DNA from: an uncultured Lachnospiraceae bacterium
Lineage (GTDB): Bacteria; Bacillota; Clostridia; Lachnospirales; Lachnospiraceae
Assembly (NCBI GenBank): GCA_947566705.1
Contig: CANOLA010000010.1
Location: 1-52,169, forward strand
Length of the DNA: 52,169 nt
Reading direction: 5' to 3'
Part shown: positions 33,611 through 41,552 of the stretch, piece after piece
Layout of the letters: each line of letters starts with the position of its first letter
Numbering within the stretch: position 1 is the stretch's first letter
Notes under the pieces: generated by a model
Databases searched by the model: none
What the model was told of the DNA's origin: nothing
Seen by the model: only the letters and a program-made list of their open reading frames with translations
Made by a program: the position numbers and the translations under genes

Positions 33611-33772
33611 AAGAAAGGGAATGCATCGTGTAGAATTTTAGATGGGAAAGGATTTGATTGCTACAATTTTTCGGGTGGATACCGTTTTTATGAGAATGTA
33701 ATGAAAGAGAAAAATTTGATAGGGACTTCACATCCATGTGGAGCGGATAAAATAGGTGGAGGTGCATCATGA
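33611..33772 (+). pseudogene. C-terminal remnant of a rhodanese-containing oxidoreductase
   Basis: In frame with the TGA at 33770-33772 lies CRILDGKGFDCYNFSGGYRFY (residue run split by no stop), matching the end of the rhodanese domain found at the C-terminus of CoA-disulfide reductase/NADH oxidase-type proteins. There is no start codon with ribosome site and everything upstream is lost. It runs into the start of the next gene. Confidence 0.6.
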
Positions 33773-34179
33773 AAAAAGCATTGATTCTGTGTATTACTCT
33801 TTTAATTCTATTAACTGGTTGTGGAAAGGAAGATTCGATGAAAGATGCAGAGGAACAGATTGATTTTCAGCAGATTTCAATGCAGGAAGGAATAGAACTC
33901 ATGGAATCTCATACAGATTACATTCTTTTAGATGTTAGAAGACTTGATGAGTTTGAAGAAGGGCATATTCCGGGTGCAATTAATATTCCAAATGAATCTA
34001 TTGGAACAGAAGAGATTGCAGAATTGCCGGATAAAAATCAGACAATATATGTATATTGTCGAAGTGGGAACAGAAGTAAGCAGGCTTCACAGAAACTGGT
34101 AGAATTGGGGTATACAAATGTTATTGAATTTGGAGGCATAATTGACTATTCTGGAAAAATTGAGAAGGGCAGCCAATAG
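33769..34179 (+). CDS. rhodanese-domain lipoprotein
   Basis: 136 residues. A lipoprotein signal peptide (LILLTGC, lipobox cysteine at ~18) is followed by a single rhodanese domain (~40-130): LLDVRRLDEFEEGHIPGAINIPN and the active-site loop YCRSGNRSKQA with the persulfide cysteine. It should be anchored outside the membrane and transfer sulfane sulfur or handle cyanide/polysulfide. AGGTGG ribosome site; it overlaps the rhodanese remnant's stop (ATGA). Confidence 0.9.
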   Translation: MKKALILCITLLILLTGCGKEDSMKDAEEQIDFQQISMQEGIELMESHTDYILLDVRRLDEFEEGHIPGAINIPNESIGTEEIAELPDKNQTIYVYCRSGNRSKQASQKLVELGYTNVIEFGGIIDYSGKIEKGSQ

Positions 34180-34334
34180 CTTTTCATAACAAACCAGGAG
34201 AAAAAGAAAATGACAGAATTTATTCGTAGATTTGTAAAATAAAAGTCACTAATAAAATTCATAGTAAATTGTTTGTGATAAACAAAAGTTATATAATATT
34301 CATGGAAAAAGGTTGGAACAGATCATAGTATTTA

Positions 34335-34685
34335 ACCGGCAGTTACAAAACATGGAACGCAGATTATGTCGATTAATTTGCTGTCAGATAATGATTCTGA
34401 TCCGGTCATTTGGCATGGCCCGATTATTTCGGGTACAGTAAAACAGTTTTTCAATCTCTTTCGGTGGATGGAATTGTTGAGAATATGTCTTATTTTAAGT
34501 GTCCTGTCTGCCATGAAACACACTATATATTTGGAAAGTGTAATATCGAAGAATTGGCGGCAAAATACAATATAAAGATGACGATTCAGATTCCAATAGA
34601 CTCCAGACTGGCAGAGGCTTGTGATGATGGAAAAATAGAGGAGGCGGATATAGATTGGCTGTCAGAACTGGCGAAGACTTTATAA
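34335..34685 (+). pseudogene. Mrp/NBP35-type Fe-S carrier ATPase remnant
   Basis: Two frames carry pieces of one Mrp protein. From 34335, TKHGTQIMSINLLSDNDSD and WHGPIISGTVKQF match the middle; from ~34440 another frame gives VFQSLSVDGIVENMSYFKCP.C (Cys-x-x-Cys) through IPIDSRLAEACDDGKIEEAD, the conserved C-terminal part. The Walker A N-terminus is absent and a deletion plus frameshift joins the halves. Not functional. Confidence 0.75.
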
Positions 34686-34788
34686 GTATGAGGCGATGTG
34701 ATTGAAAGTTTTGCGGTTATAAACCGCAAAATATATTGATTTTTCAAGAGATTTGCGGCATACTGTTTTGTAGTTGGAGGTGGTTATC

Positions 34789-36000
34789 GTGATTTACAGA
34801 CCAATGTATGCAGATAAAATAATGGCTTATGTGGACACGCCCTTTGTTAAGATACTCACAGGAGTTCGCCGCTGCGGAAAGTCTACAATACTTAAAATGA
34901 TTATGGAAAAGCTGAAAGCGGAGCGAAATGTTTCCGAGGAACAAATTGTAAGCTGCCGCTTTGATTCTATGGAATATGAGGATATGACAGCGAAGCAGAT
35001 GTACGACTGGCTAAAAGAACGGCTTTCACCTGATGGTAAAACTTATTTGTTTCTTGATGAAGTACAGGAAATCAAGGGTTGGGAAAAGGTTGTAAATTCA
35101 TTGGCGTCGGATTTTGATGCTGACTTGTATATAACAGGTTCCAACTCCCGAATGATGTCTTCCGAAATATCAACCTATCTTACCGGGAGATATGTTTCCT
35201 TTCGGATTTTTACCTTGTCTTTCGGTGAATACCTGATGTTTAAGGAAAAGTATGCCGCTGTGGGAGATCCAAAAGCAGAGCTTAAAAACTATGTCCGTTC
35301 GGGAGGCTTCCCCGCAACTCATTTACAGGCGTATTCTCAGGACGAAATCTATACGATTGTCAGGGATATATACAATTCAACGATTTTTTCGGACATTGTA
35401 AAACGGAATCAGGTCAGAAAAATCGATCAGTTGGAGCGAGTGGTCAAATACACCTTTAACAATGTCGGTAATACTTTTTCTGCAAAGTCGATTGCGGATT
35501 ATCTGAAATCAGAACGAAGATCGCTTGACAACGAAACAGTATATAGTTATTTGGAAAAGCTTGAAAAAGCATATTTGCTCCATCGCTGTTCCCGATATGA
35601 TTTGCAGGGCAGGGAAATCCTGAAAACACAGGAAAAATTTTATCTTGCAGACGTTGCCCTGCGTTATAGTGTTCTCGGCTATAACGCTGACAGCGTGGCT
35701 TCCAGTCTTGAAAACATTGTATATTTGGAGCTTTGCAGGCGTGGGTACACCGTTAATGTGGGGAAAACCAGCGACGGGGAGATTGATTTTGTAGCGGAAA
35801 GGCAGAACGAAAAAATCTATGTTCAGGTCACGCAGAAAATCAATTCTGAAAAGACAGAGAAGCGGGAGTATAATCGTCTGCTTGAAATACACGATAATTA
35901 CCCAAAATATGTTCTTACAACAGATGAACTTGCGGGAGGAAACTATGAGGGTATTAAGACAATGCACATAGCAGATTTCCTGCTCAGTTCTGAATATTAA
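34789..36000 (+). CDS. DUF4143-type AAA ATPase
   Basis: 403 residues with the AAA_14 core: FVKILTGVRRCGKSTILK (Walker A at ~25-33), YLFLDEVQEIKGWEKVVN (Walker B, D-E) and ITGSNSRMMSSEISTYLTGRYV (sensor). The C-terminal DUF4143 region contains IVYLELCRRGYTVNVGKTSDGEIDFVAERQNEKIYVQVT, a nuclease-like fold with a D..(V/F)A pattern seen in this family. Cellular role of these ATPases is unknown; they are abundant in accessory DNA. GTG 34789 has GGAGGTGG upstream; a TTG at 34774 is the alternative. Confidence 0.88.
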   Translation: MIYRPMYADKIMAYVDTPFVKILTGVRRCGKSTILKMIMEKLKAERNVSEEQIVSCRFDSMEYEDMTAKQMYDWLKERLSPDGKTYLFLDEVQEIKGWEKVVNSLASDFDADLYITGSNSRMMSSEISTYLTGRYVSFRIFTLSFGEYLMFKEKYAAVGDPKAELKNYVRSGGFPATHLQAYSQDEIYTIVRDIYNSTIFSDIVKRNQVRKIDQLERVVKYTFNNVGNTFSAKSIADYLKSERRSLDNETVYSYLEKLEKAYLLHRCSRYDLQGREILKTQEKFYLADVALRYSVLGYNADSVASSLENIVYLELCRRGYTVNVGKTSDGEIDFVAERQNEKIYVQVTQKINSEKTEKREYNRLLEIHDNYPKYVLTTDELAGGNYEGIKTMHIADFLLSSEY

Positions 36001-36019
36001 AATCAAAGATTATAAAAAC

Positions 36020-36050
36020 GCTCGCTCGGTAAATCCGGCGGGCATTTTCT
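36020..36050 (+). terminator. terminator of the DUF4143 ATPase gene
   Basis: GCTCGCTCGG (36020-36029) pairs with CCGGCGGGC (36035-36043) with one bulge, followed by ATTTTCTTTTA. Confidence 0.7.
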
Positions 36051-36129
36051 TTTAGAGAGGAAATCTGGAAGAAAACAAGATATAGCCAATGTTCTAAGTA
36101 CATTGAGTAAGAGAAAAGGGGTAAAATAA

Positions 36130-36219
36130 ATGACTAAATTAAAACTATTGACAACCATATTGCTTTGCATTACAATGATGATAGTTAATTTAGTCATATG
36201 GATAGCTTATGACTAAATT
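36130..36219 (+). promoter_or_regulatory. promoter wrapped by three ATGACTAAATT operator-like elements
   Basis: Promoter: TTGACA (36148-36153), 17 bp, TACAAT (36171-36176). ATGACTAAATTAA stands just upstream of the -35 (36130-36142); its exact 13-base inverted copy TTAATTTAGTCAT lies just downstream of the -10 (36185-36197); a third, direct copy ATGACTAAATT is at 36209-36219 before the fic ribosome site. Copies two and three also form TAGTCATA-9-TATGACTA. The layout suggests repression with looping or cooperative binding, probably autoregulation by a product of the island. Confidence 0.75.
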
Positions 36220-36241
36220 GAATTGCTGATGGGGTGATTGA

Positions 36242-37291
36242 ATGAGAGGTTATAATTACAGAGAAAAATGGCATAAATTATTGACTCCAGAAATAGTTAG
36301 GAAACTCACTCGCATCAATGAATATAAAGGGGAACAGCGATTATTTATTGAGGCTCACAAAGATGAGCTTAACGAGCTGGTAGAAATTGCCAAAGTTCAA
36401 AGTACAGAGTCTTCAAATAGAATTGAAGGTATTTCAACTGCAGATGACAGATTGAAGAATTTGGTACAGGCGAAAACAACACCTCGAAATCGTGATGAGT
36501 CTGAAATAGCCGGTTATAGAGATGTACTGAATACAATCCACGAGAATTATGAGTATATCCCAATTAATGCCAATTACCTTTTACAATTACATAAGGATTT
36601 ATATAAATTTCTTGGAAATATAGAAGGTGGAACATTTAAGACAGCAGATAATATTATTCGGGAGACGGATACGGATGGAAACGAGCGCGTTCGATTCAGA
36701 CCAGTACCAGTGTGGGAAACAGCTGCTTCGGTGGATGAACTGTGTAAGGCATTTCGTGATGCAAAGAATGAGGTTGACCCATTGCTGCTCATTGGAATGT
36801 TTATTTTGGATTTCTTATGTATTCATCCATTTAATGATGGTAATGGAAGAATGAGCCGATTGCTTACATTGCTTTTGTTATATCAGTCGGGTTTTATTGT
36901 GGGTAAATACATCAGTATCGAGAAGATAATGGAAGATTCGAAAGAGACTTACTACGAAGCGCTTCAGGATAGTTCCATGAACTGGCATGAAAACGAAAAT
37001 GATTACAAGCCTTTTGTAAATTATATGCTTGGAGTGGTTATAAATGCATATAAAGAATTTGAATCCAGAGCGGAGCTGTTGACGGATCCTGGTTTATCAA
37101 AAGCAGATCGTATTCGTGAGATTATTAAAAACCATATAGGTACGATTACAAAATCTGAGTTAATGGAAATGAATCCGGATATAAGTGATACGACAATACA
37201 GAGAACTTTAGCAGATTTATTAAAGAGTAGAGAAATTAAAAAAATCGGCGGGGGCCGTTACACAAAGTATGTGTGGCAAGTGGAGGACTAA
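36242..37291 (+). CDS. Fic family protein with N-terminal inhibitory motif
   Basis: A 349-residue Fic enzyme, expected to transfer AMP (or another nucleotide) to target proteins. The core motif HPFNDGNGRMSR carries the catalytic histidine (~H195). An N-terminal SSNRIEGI fits the class II inhibitory helix (S/T)xxxE(G/N), whose glutamate blocks ATP binding. The C-terminal ~70 residues (ADRIREIIKNHIGTITKSELMEMNPDISDTTIQRTLADLLKSREI in parts) look like a winged helix. This domain set is common for chromosomal Fic proteins; the DNA-binding tail makes it the candidate for binding the upstream repeats. Stop abuts hsdM directly. Confidence 0.9.
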   Translation: MRGYNYREKWHKLLTPEIVRKLTRINEYKGEQRLFIEAHKDELNELVEIAKVQSTESSNRIEGISTADDRLKNLVQAKTTPRNRDESEIAGYRDVLNTIHENYEYIPINANYLLQLHKDLYKFLGNIEGGTFKTADNIIRETDTDGNERVRFRPVPVWETAASVDELCKAFRDAKNEVDPLLLIGMFILDFLCIHPFNDGNGRMSRLLTLLLLYQSGFIVGKYISIEKIMEDSKETYYEALQDSSMNWHENENDYKPFVNYMLGVVINAYKEFESRAELLTDPGLSKADRIREIIKNHIGTITKSELMEMNPDISDTTIQRTLADLLKSREIKKIGGGRYTKYVWQVED

Positions 37292-38794
37292 ATGATTACA
37301 GGTGAGTTGAAAAATAAAATTGATAGCTTATGGGATATTTTTGCCGCAGGCGGGTTAGTAAATCCCCTTGAAGTAATTGAGCAGATTACATATCTGATGT
37401 TTATCCGCGATTTGGACGATTCGGATAATACGAGAGCAAAGGAAAGCGCAATGCTTGGTCTTCCATATCAGAGCATTTTTTCAGATGAAGTAAAAATTGG
37501 AGAAAGAACGATTGCCGGCTCACAGCTTAAATGGTCTGTATTCCATGATTTCCCTGCTGATAGAATGTATTCTGTAATGCAGGAGTGGGTTTTCCCGTTT
37601 ATTAAAACACTACACAATGATAAGAACAGTGCTTATTCCAAATATATGGATGACGCAATTTTCAAATTACCAACCCCGCTTGTGTTATCTAAGGTTGTGG
37701 ATTCATTAGATGAAATCTATAAGATGATGAACGAAATTCAGACTGCTGATGTAAGAGGAGATGTATACGAGTATCTTTTGTCAAAGATTGCACAGTCTGG
37801 TCTTAATGGGCAGTTTAGAACACCAAGACATATTATTCGTATGATGGTTGAAATGATGGATCCGTCAAGTGAAGAAGTGATTTGTGATCCTGCTTGTGGA
37901 ACGTCAGGATTTTTGGTTGCATCCGGAGAATATCTAAAAGAAAAGAAGAAAGATGAAATTTTCTTTGATAAGCAGAAAAAAGATCATTACATGAATCACA
38001 TGTTCCATGGCTATGATATGGATCGTACAATGCTCCGTATTGGTGCCATGAATATGATGACACATGGAATTGATAATCCATTTATTGAATATAGAGACAG
38101 CTTATCTGATCAAAATCCGGATAAAGATAAGTATTCCTTAGTGCTTGCAAATCCTCCATTCAAGGGAAGTCTTGATGCAGAGTCTGTTTCCGGGGATTTG
38201 CTTAAGGTTTGTAAAACAAAGAAAACAGAGTTGTTATTCCTTGCTTTATTCCTCCGTATCTTAAAAATTGGTGGACGATGTGCCTGTATCGTTCCGGATG
38301 GAGTATTGTTTGGTTCTTCCAAAGCGCATAAGGACATTAGAAAAGAAATCGTTGAAAACCAGAGATTAGAGGCAGTAATTTCAATGCCTTCCGGTGTGTT
38401 TAAACCATATGCAGGAGTATCAACAGCGATTCTTGTTTTTACAAAAACAGAGCATGGCGGAACAGACAGCGTGTGGTTCTATGATATGACTGCTGATGGA
38501 TTTAGCCTGGATGATAAACGTTCTCCAATTGCCGATAATGATATTCCGGATATTATTGAAAGATTCAAGAACTTAGATAAGGAAACAGACAGAAAACGCA
38601 CCGATAAATCATTCATGGTTCCTAAACAGGATATCGTTGACAATGGTTATGACCTTAGTATCAACAAATACAAAGAGGTTGAGTATGTAGCTGTTGAATA
38701 TCCGCCAACATCAGAAATCATGGCAAATATTCGCGAGATTGAGATGGAGATTGGTGAGGAAATGGAAGAGTTAGCAAAACTATTGGGAGAATAA
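37292..38794 (+). CDS. hsdM: type I restriction enzyme M subunit (N6-adenine methyltransferase)
   Basis: 500 residues. N-terminal HsdM helical domain (LKNKIDSLWDIFAAGGLVNPLEVIEQITYLMFIRDLD), then the methyltransferase: motif I DPACGTSGFLVA (from ~D199) for S-adenosylmethionine and motif IV NPPF (~N287-F290) for the target adenine. C-terminal region ends with coiled helices that contact HsdS. It starts at the base after the fic stop, GGAGG-like AGTGGAGGAC upstream. Pairs with the two hsdS genes and hsdR downstream. Confidence 0.96.
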   Translation: MITGELKNKIDSLWDIFAAGGLVNPLEVIEQITYLMFIRDLDDSDNTRAKESAMLGLPYQSIFSDEVKIGERTIAGSQLKWSVFHDFPADRMYSVMQEWVFPFIKTLHNDKNSAYSKYMDDAIFKLPTPLVLSKVVDSLDEIYKMMNEIQTADVRGDVYEYLLSKIAQSGLNGQFRTPRHIIRMMVEMMDPSSEEVICDPACGTSGFLVASGEYLKEKKKDEIFFDKQKKDHYMNHMFHGYDMDRTMLRIGAMNMMTHGIDNPFIEYRDSLSDQNPDKDKYSLVLANPPFKGSLDAESVSGDLLKVCKTKKTELLFLALFLRILKIGGRCACIVPDGVLFGSSKAHKDIRKEIVENQRLEAVISMPSGVFKPYAGVSTAILVFTKTEHGGTDSVWFYDMTADGFSLDDKRSPIADNDIPDIIERFKNLDKETDRKRTDKSFMVPKQDIVDNGYDLSINKYKEVEYVAVEYPPTSEIMANIREIEMEIGEEMEELAKLLGE

Positions 38795-38798
38795 TTTT

Positions 38799-39695
38799 AT
38801 GCCAAAAGTAAGTAAACGAGGGGGATTCTCGGATAGAAATAAAATCAAGCCGGAAAACACAGAAATTCAGTTAAAGAATTTTGATAAGCGGACAAGAACA
38901 CAATTACAAAATATGATTAGTCAGCTTTATAAAGCTGTGTATATGGACATATATTATGGAAATGAATTTATCCAGGATTTTTTTGTGTATGTGATAGGAA
39001 CGATATATTCTGAACCGGTTAATTCAAAACTGAAATATGATGATGTATTTGAAGTGATAAATAATACAATACAAGAAGATGATTATGACGATGTTTTGAC
39101 TTTGATAGAGGCAATTACGCAATATTGGGATATGTATCTTAGGGATACAAAGGAATATCAATACTATGATGATTACAATAAAAGATATCAGGGCGAGTCT
39201 GTCTATGAGGCAGTTAATACTATTTTACAACGGGAATATATTGGATATAGATTTGTAGATGAGCAACTTACACCAATAAGCGATGAGATTGAAGTAGAAG
39301 AAATAAATCAAGCATTGGAAAATCCATATAGTCCGGTATATGAGCATTTGTCTAAGGCAAATAAGTTGATTGCAGATAGAAATGCACCTGATTATGAGAA
39401 CTCTATTAAGGAAAGCATTAGTGCTGTTGAGGCATTGTGTGAAATATTGACAAGCATTACGGGAAAAGAAGCATCTTTAGGAAAAATGTTAAAAAAGCTA
39501 GAAGAGAATGGTGTGAAAATTCATTCAGGGTTAAAGGCTGCATTTAATTCATTATATGGATATACTTCGGATGCTAATGGAATAAGGCATGCAGGTAATA
39601 TAGGCGGCCCATCATCAACATTTGAAGAAGCAAAATTTATGTTGGTATCATGTAGTGCCTTTGTTAATTATTTGCTTGCAGTGAGTGCTAATTAA
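38799..39695 (+). CDS. AbiJ/HEPN-like abortive infection protein
   Basis: 298 residues, soluble. The N-terminal ~130 residues resemble an AbiJ-type N-terminal domain (QLYKAVYMDIYYGNEFIQDFFVYVIGTIY). The C-terminal ~110 residues look like a HEPN-type helical bundle: APDYENSIKESISAVEALCEILTSITG, LGKMLKKLEENGVKIHSGLKAAFNSLYGYTSDANGIRHAGNIGG, with an Arg-His pair near the usual RNase motif, though not in the strict R-x4-6-H spacing. HEPN proteins in defence loci often are RNases. Four bases after hsdM, so clearly part of the RM operon. Family assignment is from pattern, function inferred. Confidence 0.6.
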   Translation: MPKVSKRGGFSDRNKIKPENTEIQLKNFDKRTRTQLQNMISQLYKAVYMDIYYGNEFIQDFFVYVIGTIYSEPVNSKLKYDDVFEVINNTIQEDDYDDVLTLIEAITQYWDMYLRDTKEYQYYDDYNKRYQGESVYEAVNTILQREYIGYRFVDEQLTPISDEIEVEEINQALENPYSPVYEHLSKANKLIADRNAPDYENSIKESISAVEALCEILTSITGKEASLGKMLKKLEENGVKIHSGLKAAFNSLYGYTSDANGIRHAGNIGGPSSTFEEAKFMLVSCSAFVNYLLAVSAN

Positions 39696-39710
39696 GACGG
39701 TGAAAGGAAT

Positions 39711-39732
39711 ACAAACCCAAATTCGGGTTTGT
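39711..39732 (+). repeat. palindrome containing the left cassette repeat
   Basis: ACAAACCC (39711-39718) and GGGTTTGT (39725-39732) form a perfect 8-bp stem with loop AAATTC. It contains most of the 20-bp direct repeat. No T-run follows, so it is not an obvious terminator. Confidence 0.6.
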
Positions 39733-39736
39733 AGGG
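39717..39736 (+). repeat. 20-bp direct repeat, left copy
   Basis: CCAAATTCGGGTTTGTAGGG, identical to 43491-43510. The two copies bracket 3.8 kb holding hsdS1, a toxin-antitoxin-like pair and a tyrosine recombinase. A shorter version, GTTTGTAGGG, precedes hsdS1 at 40371-40380. Confidence 0.8.
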
Positions 39737-39784
39737 GATTGGGCATTAATTGAGGAAGATGGATCATACAAAGGAGGAAGAGAT

Positions 39785-40288
39785 ACGAATAATAGAAAGG
39801 AAAAGGCTGTATCAGTTGTAAAGGAAATTATATTTTCGAATAAACAGAATATTCCATGGAACGAAGTTGAACAATATTTAAAAAAGTATATTGGACATAC
39901 ATACATGGTATTAACATATCAGGATTATATTTCAATTGCGGGAGATTTTCCAAATGAATATGCAGAATCGAAATATACTAAAACCTTACGGGGAGCAGCT
40001 GCAAAGGCGAAGGCAAATGCATCTCAGATAATAGAGTCTTTAATTGTTAATGCTACAAATAAGCGCTGGATAGAAAATAAGAACAATAAGCACAGTAAAA
40101 ATGCATCGGAAGGTTGGTATCGTTATGATACATATTTTGCTATACCGGTACGGGGAAGCTGTGAAGACAATATACGCTTAAATTATTATAGTGCAACACT
40201 TATTGTAAGAAAAACAATAAAGGGGCTATTTCTGTATGATATGATAAACATAAAAAAAGAAGCGAGTAAGCCGCTTGAGTCAAAATGA
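39785..40288 (+). CDS. phage-nuclease-like protein (LPD3/PBECR-like), start codon ACG
   Basis: The frame is conserved-looking from NNRKEKAVSVVKEIIFSNKQ onward, and GGAGG lies seven bases before an ACG at 39785 where ATG would be expected; the first in-frame ATG (39905) has no ribosome site and cuts off ~40 residues. The C-terminal half, RYDTYFAIPVRG...YYSATLIVRKTIKGLFLYDMINIKKE, resembles the barnase/EndoU/RelE-like nuclease domains (LPD3 or PBECR type) carried by phage polyvalent proteins. 167 residues from ACG. Either ACG is used weakly or the gene has lost its start. Function not proven. Confidence 0.5.
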   Translation, partial: TNNRKEKAVSVVKEIIFSNKQNIPWNEVEQYLKKYIGHTYMVLTYQDYISIAGDFPNEYAESKYTKTLRGAAAKAKANASQIIESLIVNATNKRWIENKNNKHSKNASEGWYRYDTYFAIPVRGSCEDNIRLNYYSATLIVRKTIKGLFLYDMINIKKEASKPLESK

Positions 40289-40370
40289 CTGTACGGTAAA
40301 AAACCGCTTCTCTTTTATAGAGGATAACATAAATAAATATAAAATGCAAGAGCAATGTGAAAATTGAGTT

Positions 40371-40397
40371 TGTAGGGCTGCGAGCAGCCCGTAGGGG
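40371..40397 (+). promoter_or_regulatory. hairpin and ribosome site before hsdS1
   Basis: GTTTGTAGGG is followed by a GGGCTGC/GCAGCCC stem (40378-40391 region) and then GTAGGGG, which acts as ribosome site for hsdS1. GTTTGTAGGG is shared with the 20-bp repeats; a TTGTAGGG also precedes hsdS2 (43789-43796). Confidence 0.45.
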
Positions 40398-40406
40398 ATG
40401 ATGAAG

Positions 40407-41537
40407 ATGGAATATATAGCGTTAAAAGATGTTTGTAAGATTAATATGGGGCAATCGCCTGATTCATCTAGTTATAACGATAATGAAGATGGCATTCCAT
40501 TCTTTCAGGGAAATGCTGATTTTGGTGAGAGATATCCAATAACAAGAGTTTGGTGTAATACCCCGACAAAGATTGCACAGCCAGAGGATATACTTATTTC
40601 TGTTAGAGCTCCTATTGGTGCATTGAATTATGCAAAAGAGAAGTGTTGTATTGGTCGTGGATTAGCTGCATTAACACCAGATAGAAGTAAAGTATCATTA
40701 GAGTTTATTTTCTGGCTTCTCAAAGCAAAGAGTGCAGAATTAAATAGTAAAGGAACAGGAAGTACATTTAAGGCAATAAGTAGGAAAGTACTTGAAGAAA
40801 TAATGGTTCCCGCCATCAATTTTGATAAGCAACATGAATATGCGGAAATTCTAGAGAAAATATATAGTGTAATTCAGAAGCGTAAGGAAGAATTATCTGC
40901 TTTAGACGGCCTCATCAAAGCCCGATTTGTCGAACTCTTTGGTGACCCGGTTTTAAATCCTTATGGATTTGATAAAGTGGCGCTCTCAGAACTGACAGAC
41001 ATAAAGATAGGACCATTTGGTTCACTACTTCATAAAGAGGATTATATAGAAGGTGGACACCCATTAATTAATCCATCTCATATTGTTGATGGCAAGGTAC
41101 TGCCTGATAATAAACTTACAATTTCGGATGAGAAATATGAAGAATTGTCAGCATATCAGTTAAAAACAGGTGATGTAGTAATGGGAAGACGAGGAGAAAT
41201 GGGAAGATGTGCAGTAGTTCCAAGTGATGGATTTTTATGTGGTACAGGAAGTATTCTTATTAGGAGTAAAGGTGAAGTTGCTGCTGATTACATTCAGAAG
41301 ATAATATCATTTCCATCATTCAAGAAGACTATAGAAGATATGGCGGTAGGACAAACGATGCCAAATCTCAATGTTCCTATTGTATCTGGGTTTCAGATTA
41401 TTAAGCCGCCGATGAAAGTTCAAGACAGTTATTATGCTTTTGTTAAACAAGTCGACAAATCAAAAGTTGTAGTACAGAAGGCATTGGATGAAACGCAGCT
41501 ATTATTTGATTCATTAATGCAGAAGTATTTTGGATAG
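40407..41537 (+). CDS. hsdS: type I restriction specificity subunit, copy 1
   Basis: 376 residues with two target recognition domains joined by conserved helices. TRD1 spans ~1-150; the central conserved region includes RKEELSALDGLIKARFVELFGDPV (~155-180); TRD2 spans ~185-330; the C-terminal conserved helix is YAFVKQVDKSKVVVQKAL ending LMQKYFG. HsdS chooses the bipartite DNA site for methylation and cutting. ATG 40407 is nine bases after AGGGG; ATGs at 40398 and 40401 are too close. Lies inside the repeat-bracketed cassette. Confidence 0.94.
   Translation: MEYIALKDVCKINMGQSPDSSSYNDNEDGIPFFQGNADFGERYPITRVWCNTPTKIAQPEDILISVRAPIGALNYAKEKCCIGRGLAALTPDRSKVSLEFIFWLLKAKSAELNSKGTGSTFKAISRKVLEEIMVPAINFDKQHEYAEILEKIYSVIQKRKEELSALDGLIKARFVELFGDPVLNPYGFDKVALSELTDIKIGPFGSLLHKEDYIEGGHPLINPSHIVDGKVLPDNKLTISDEKYEELSAYQLKTGDVVMGRRGEMGRCAVVPSDGFLCGTGSILIRSKGEVAADYIQKIISFPSFKKTIEDMAVGQTMPNLNVPIVSGFQIIKPPMKVQDSYYAFVKQVDKSKVVVQKALDETQLLFDSLMQKYFG
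40924..40933 (+). repeat. hsdS1 central copy of a 10-bp inverted repeat
   Basis: GATTTGTCGA in the codons for the ARFVE motif. Its reverse complement occurs at 41452-41461 in the same gene. The surrounding 24 bp (40910-40933) are identical to 44286-44309 in hsdS2. Confidence 0.6.
41452..41461 (+). repeat. hsdS1 C-terminal copy of the 10-bp inverted repeat
   Basis: TCGACAAATC, reverse complement of 40924-40933, in the codons for QVDKS. A 15-bp identity (41451-41465) is shared with hsdS2 (44839-44853). Confidence 0.6.
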
Positions 41538-41552
41538 AAAGGTAGATGATAA

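Noticed and set aside
36130-36216. 28-codon frame starting at ATG 36130 with a hydrophobic product
   Set aside because: It coincides exactly with the repeated ATGACTAAATT elements and the promoter hexamers; the ATG is part of the operator repeat and there is no ribosome site.
39711-39732. ACAAACCC/GGGTTTGT hairpin as a terminator of the AbiJ-like gene
   Set aside because: It is followed by AGGGGATT and not by a T-run, and the same sequence recurs at 43491, so a recombination or repeat role fits better.
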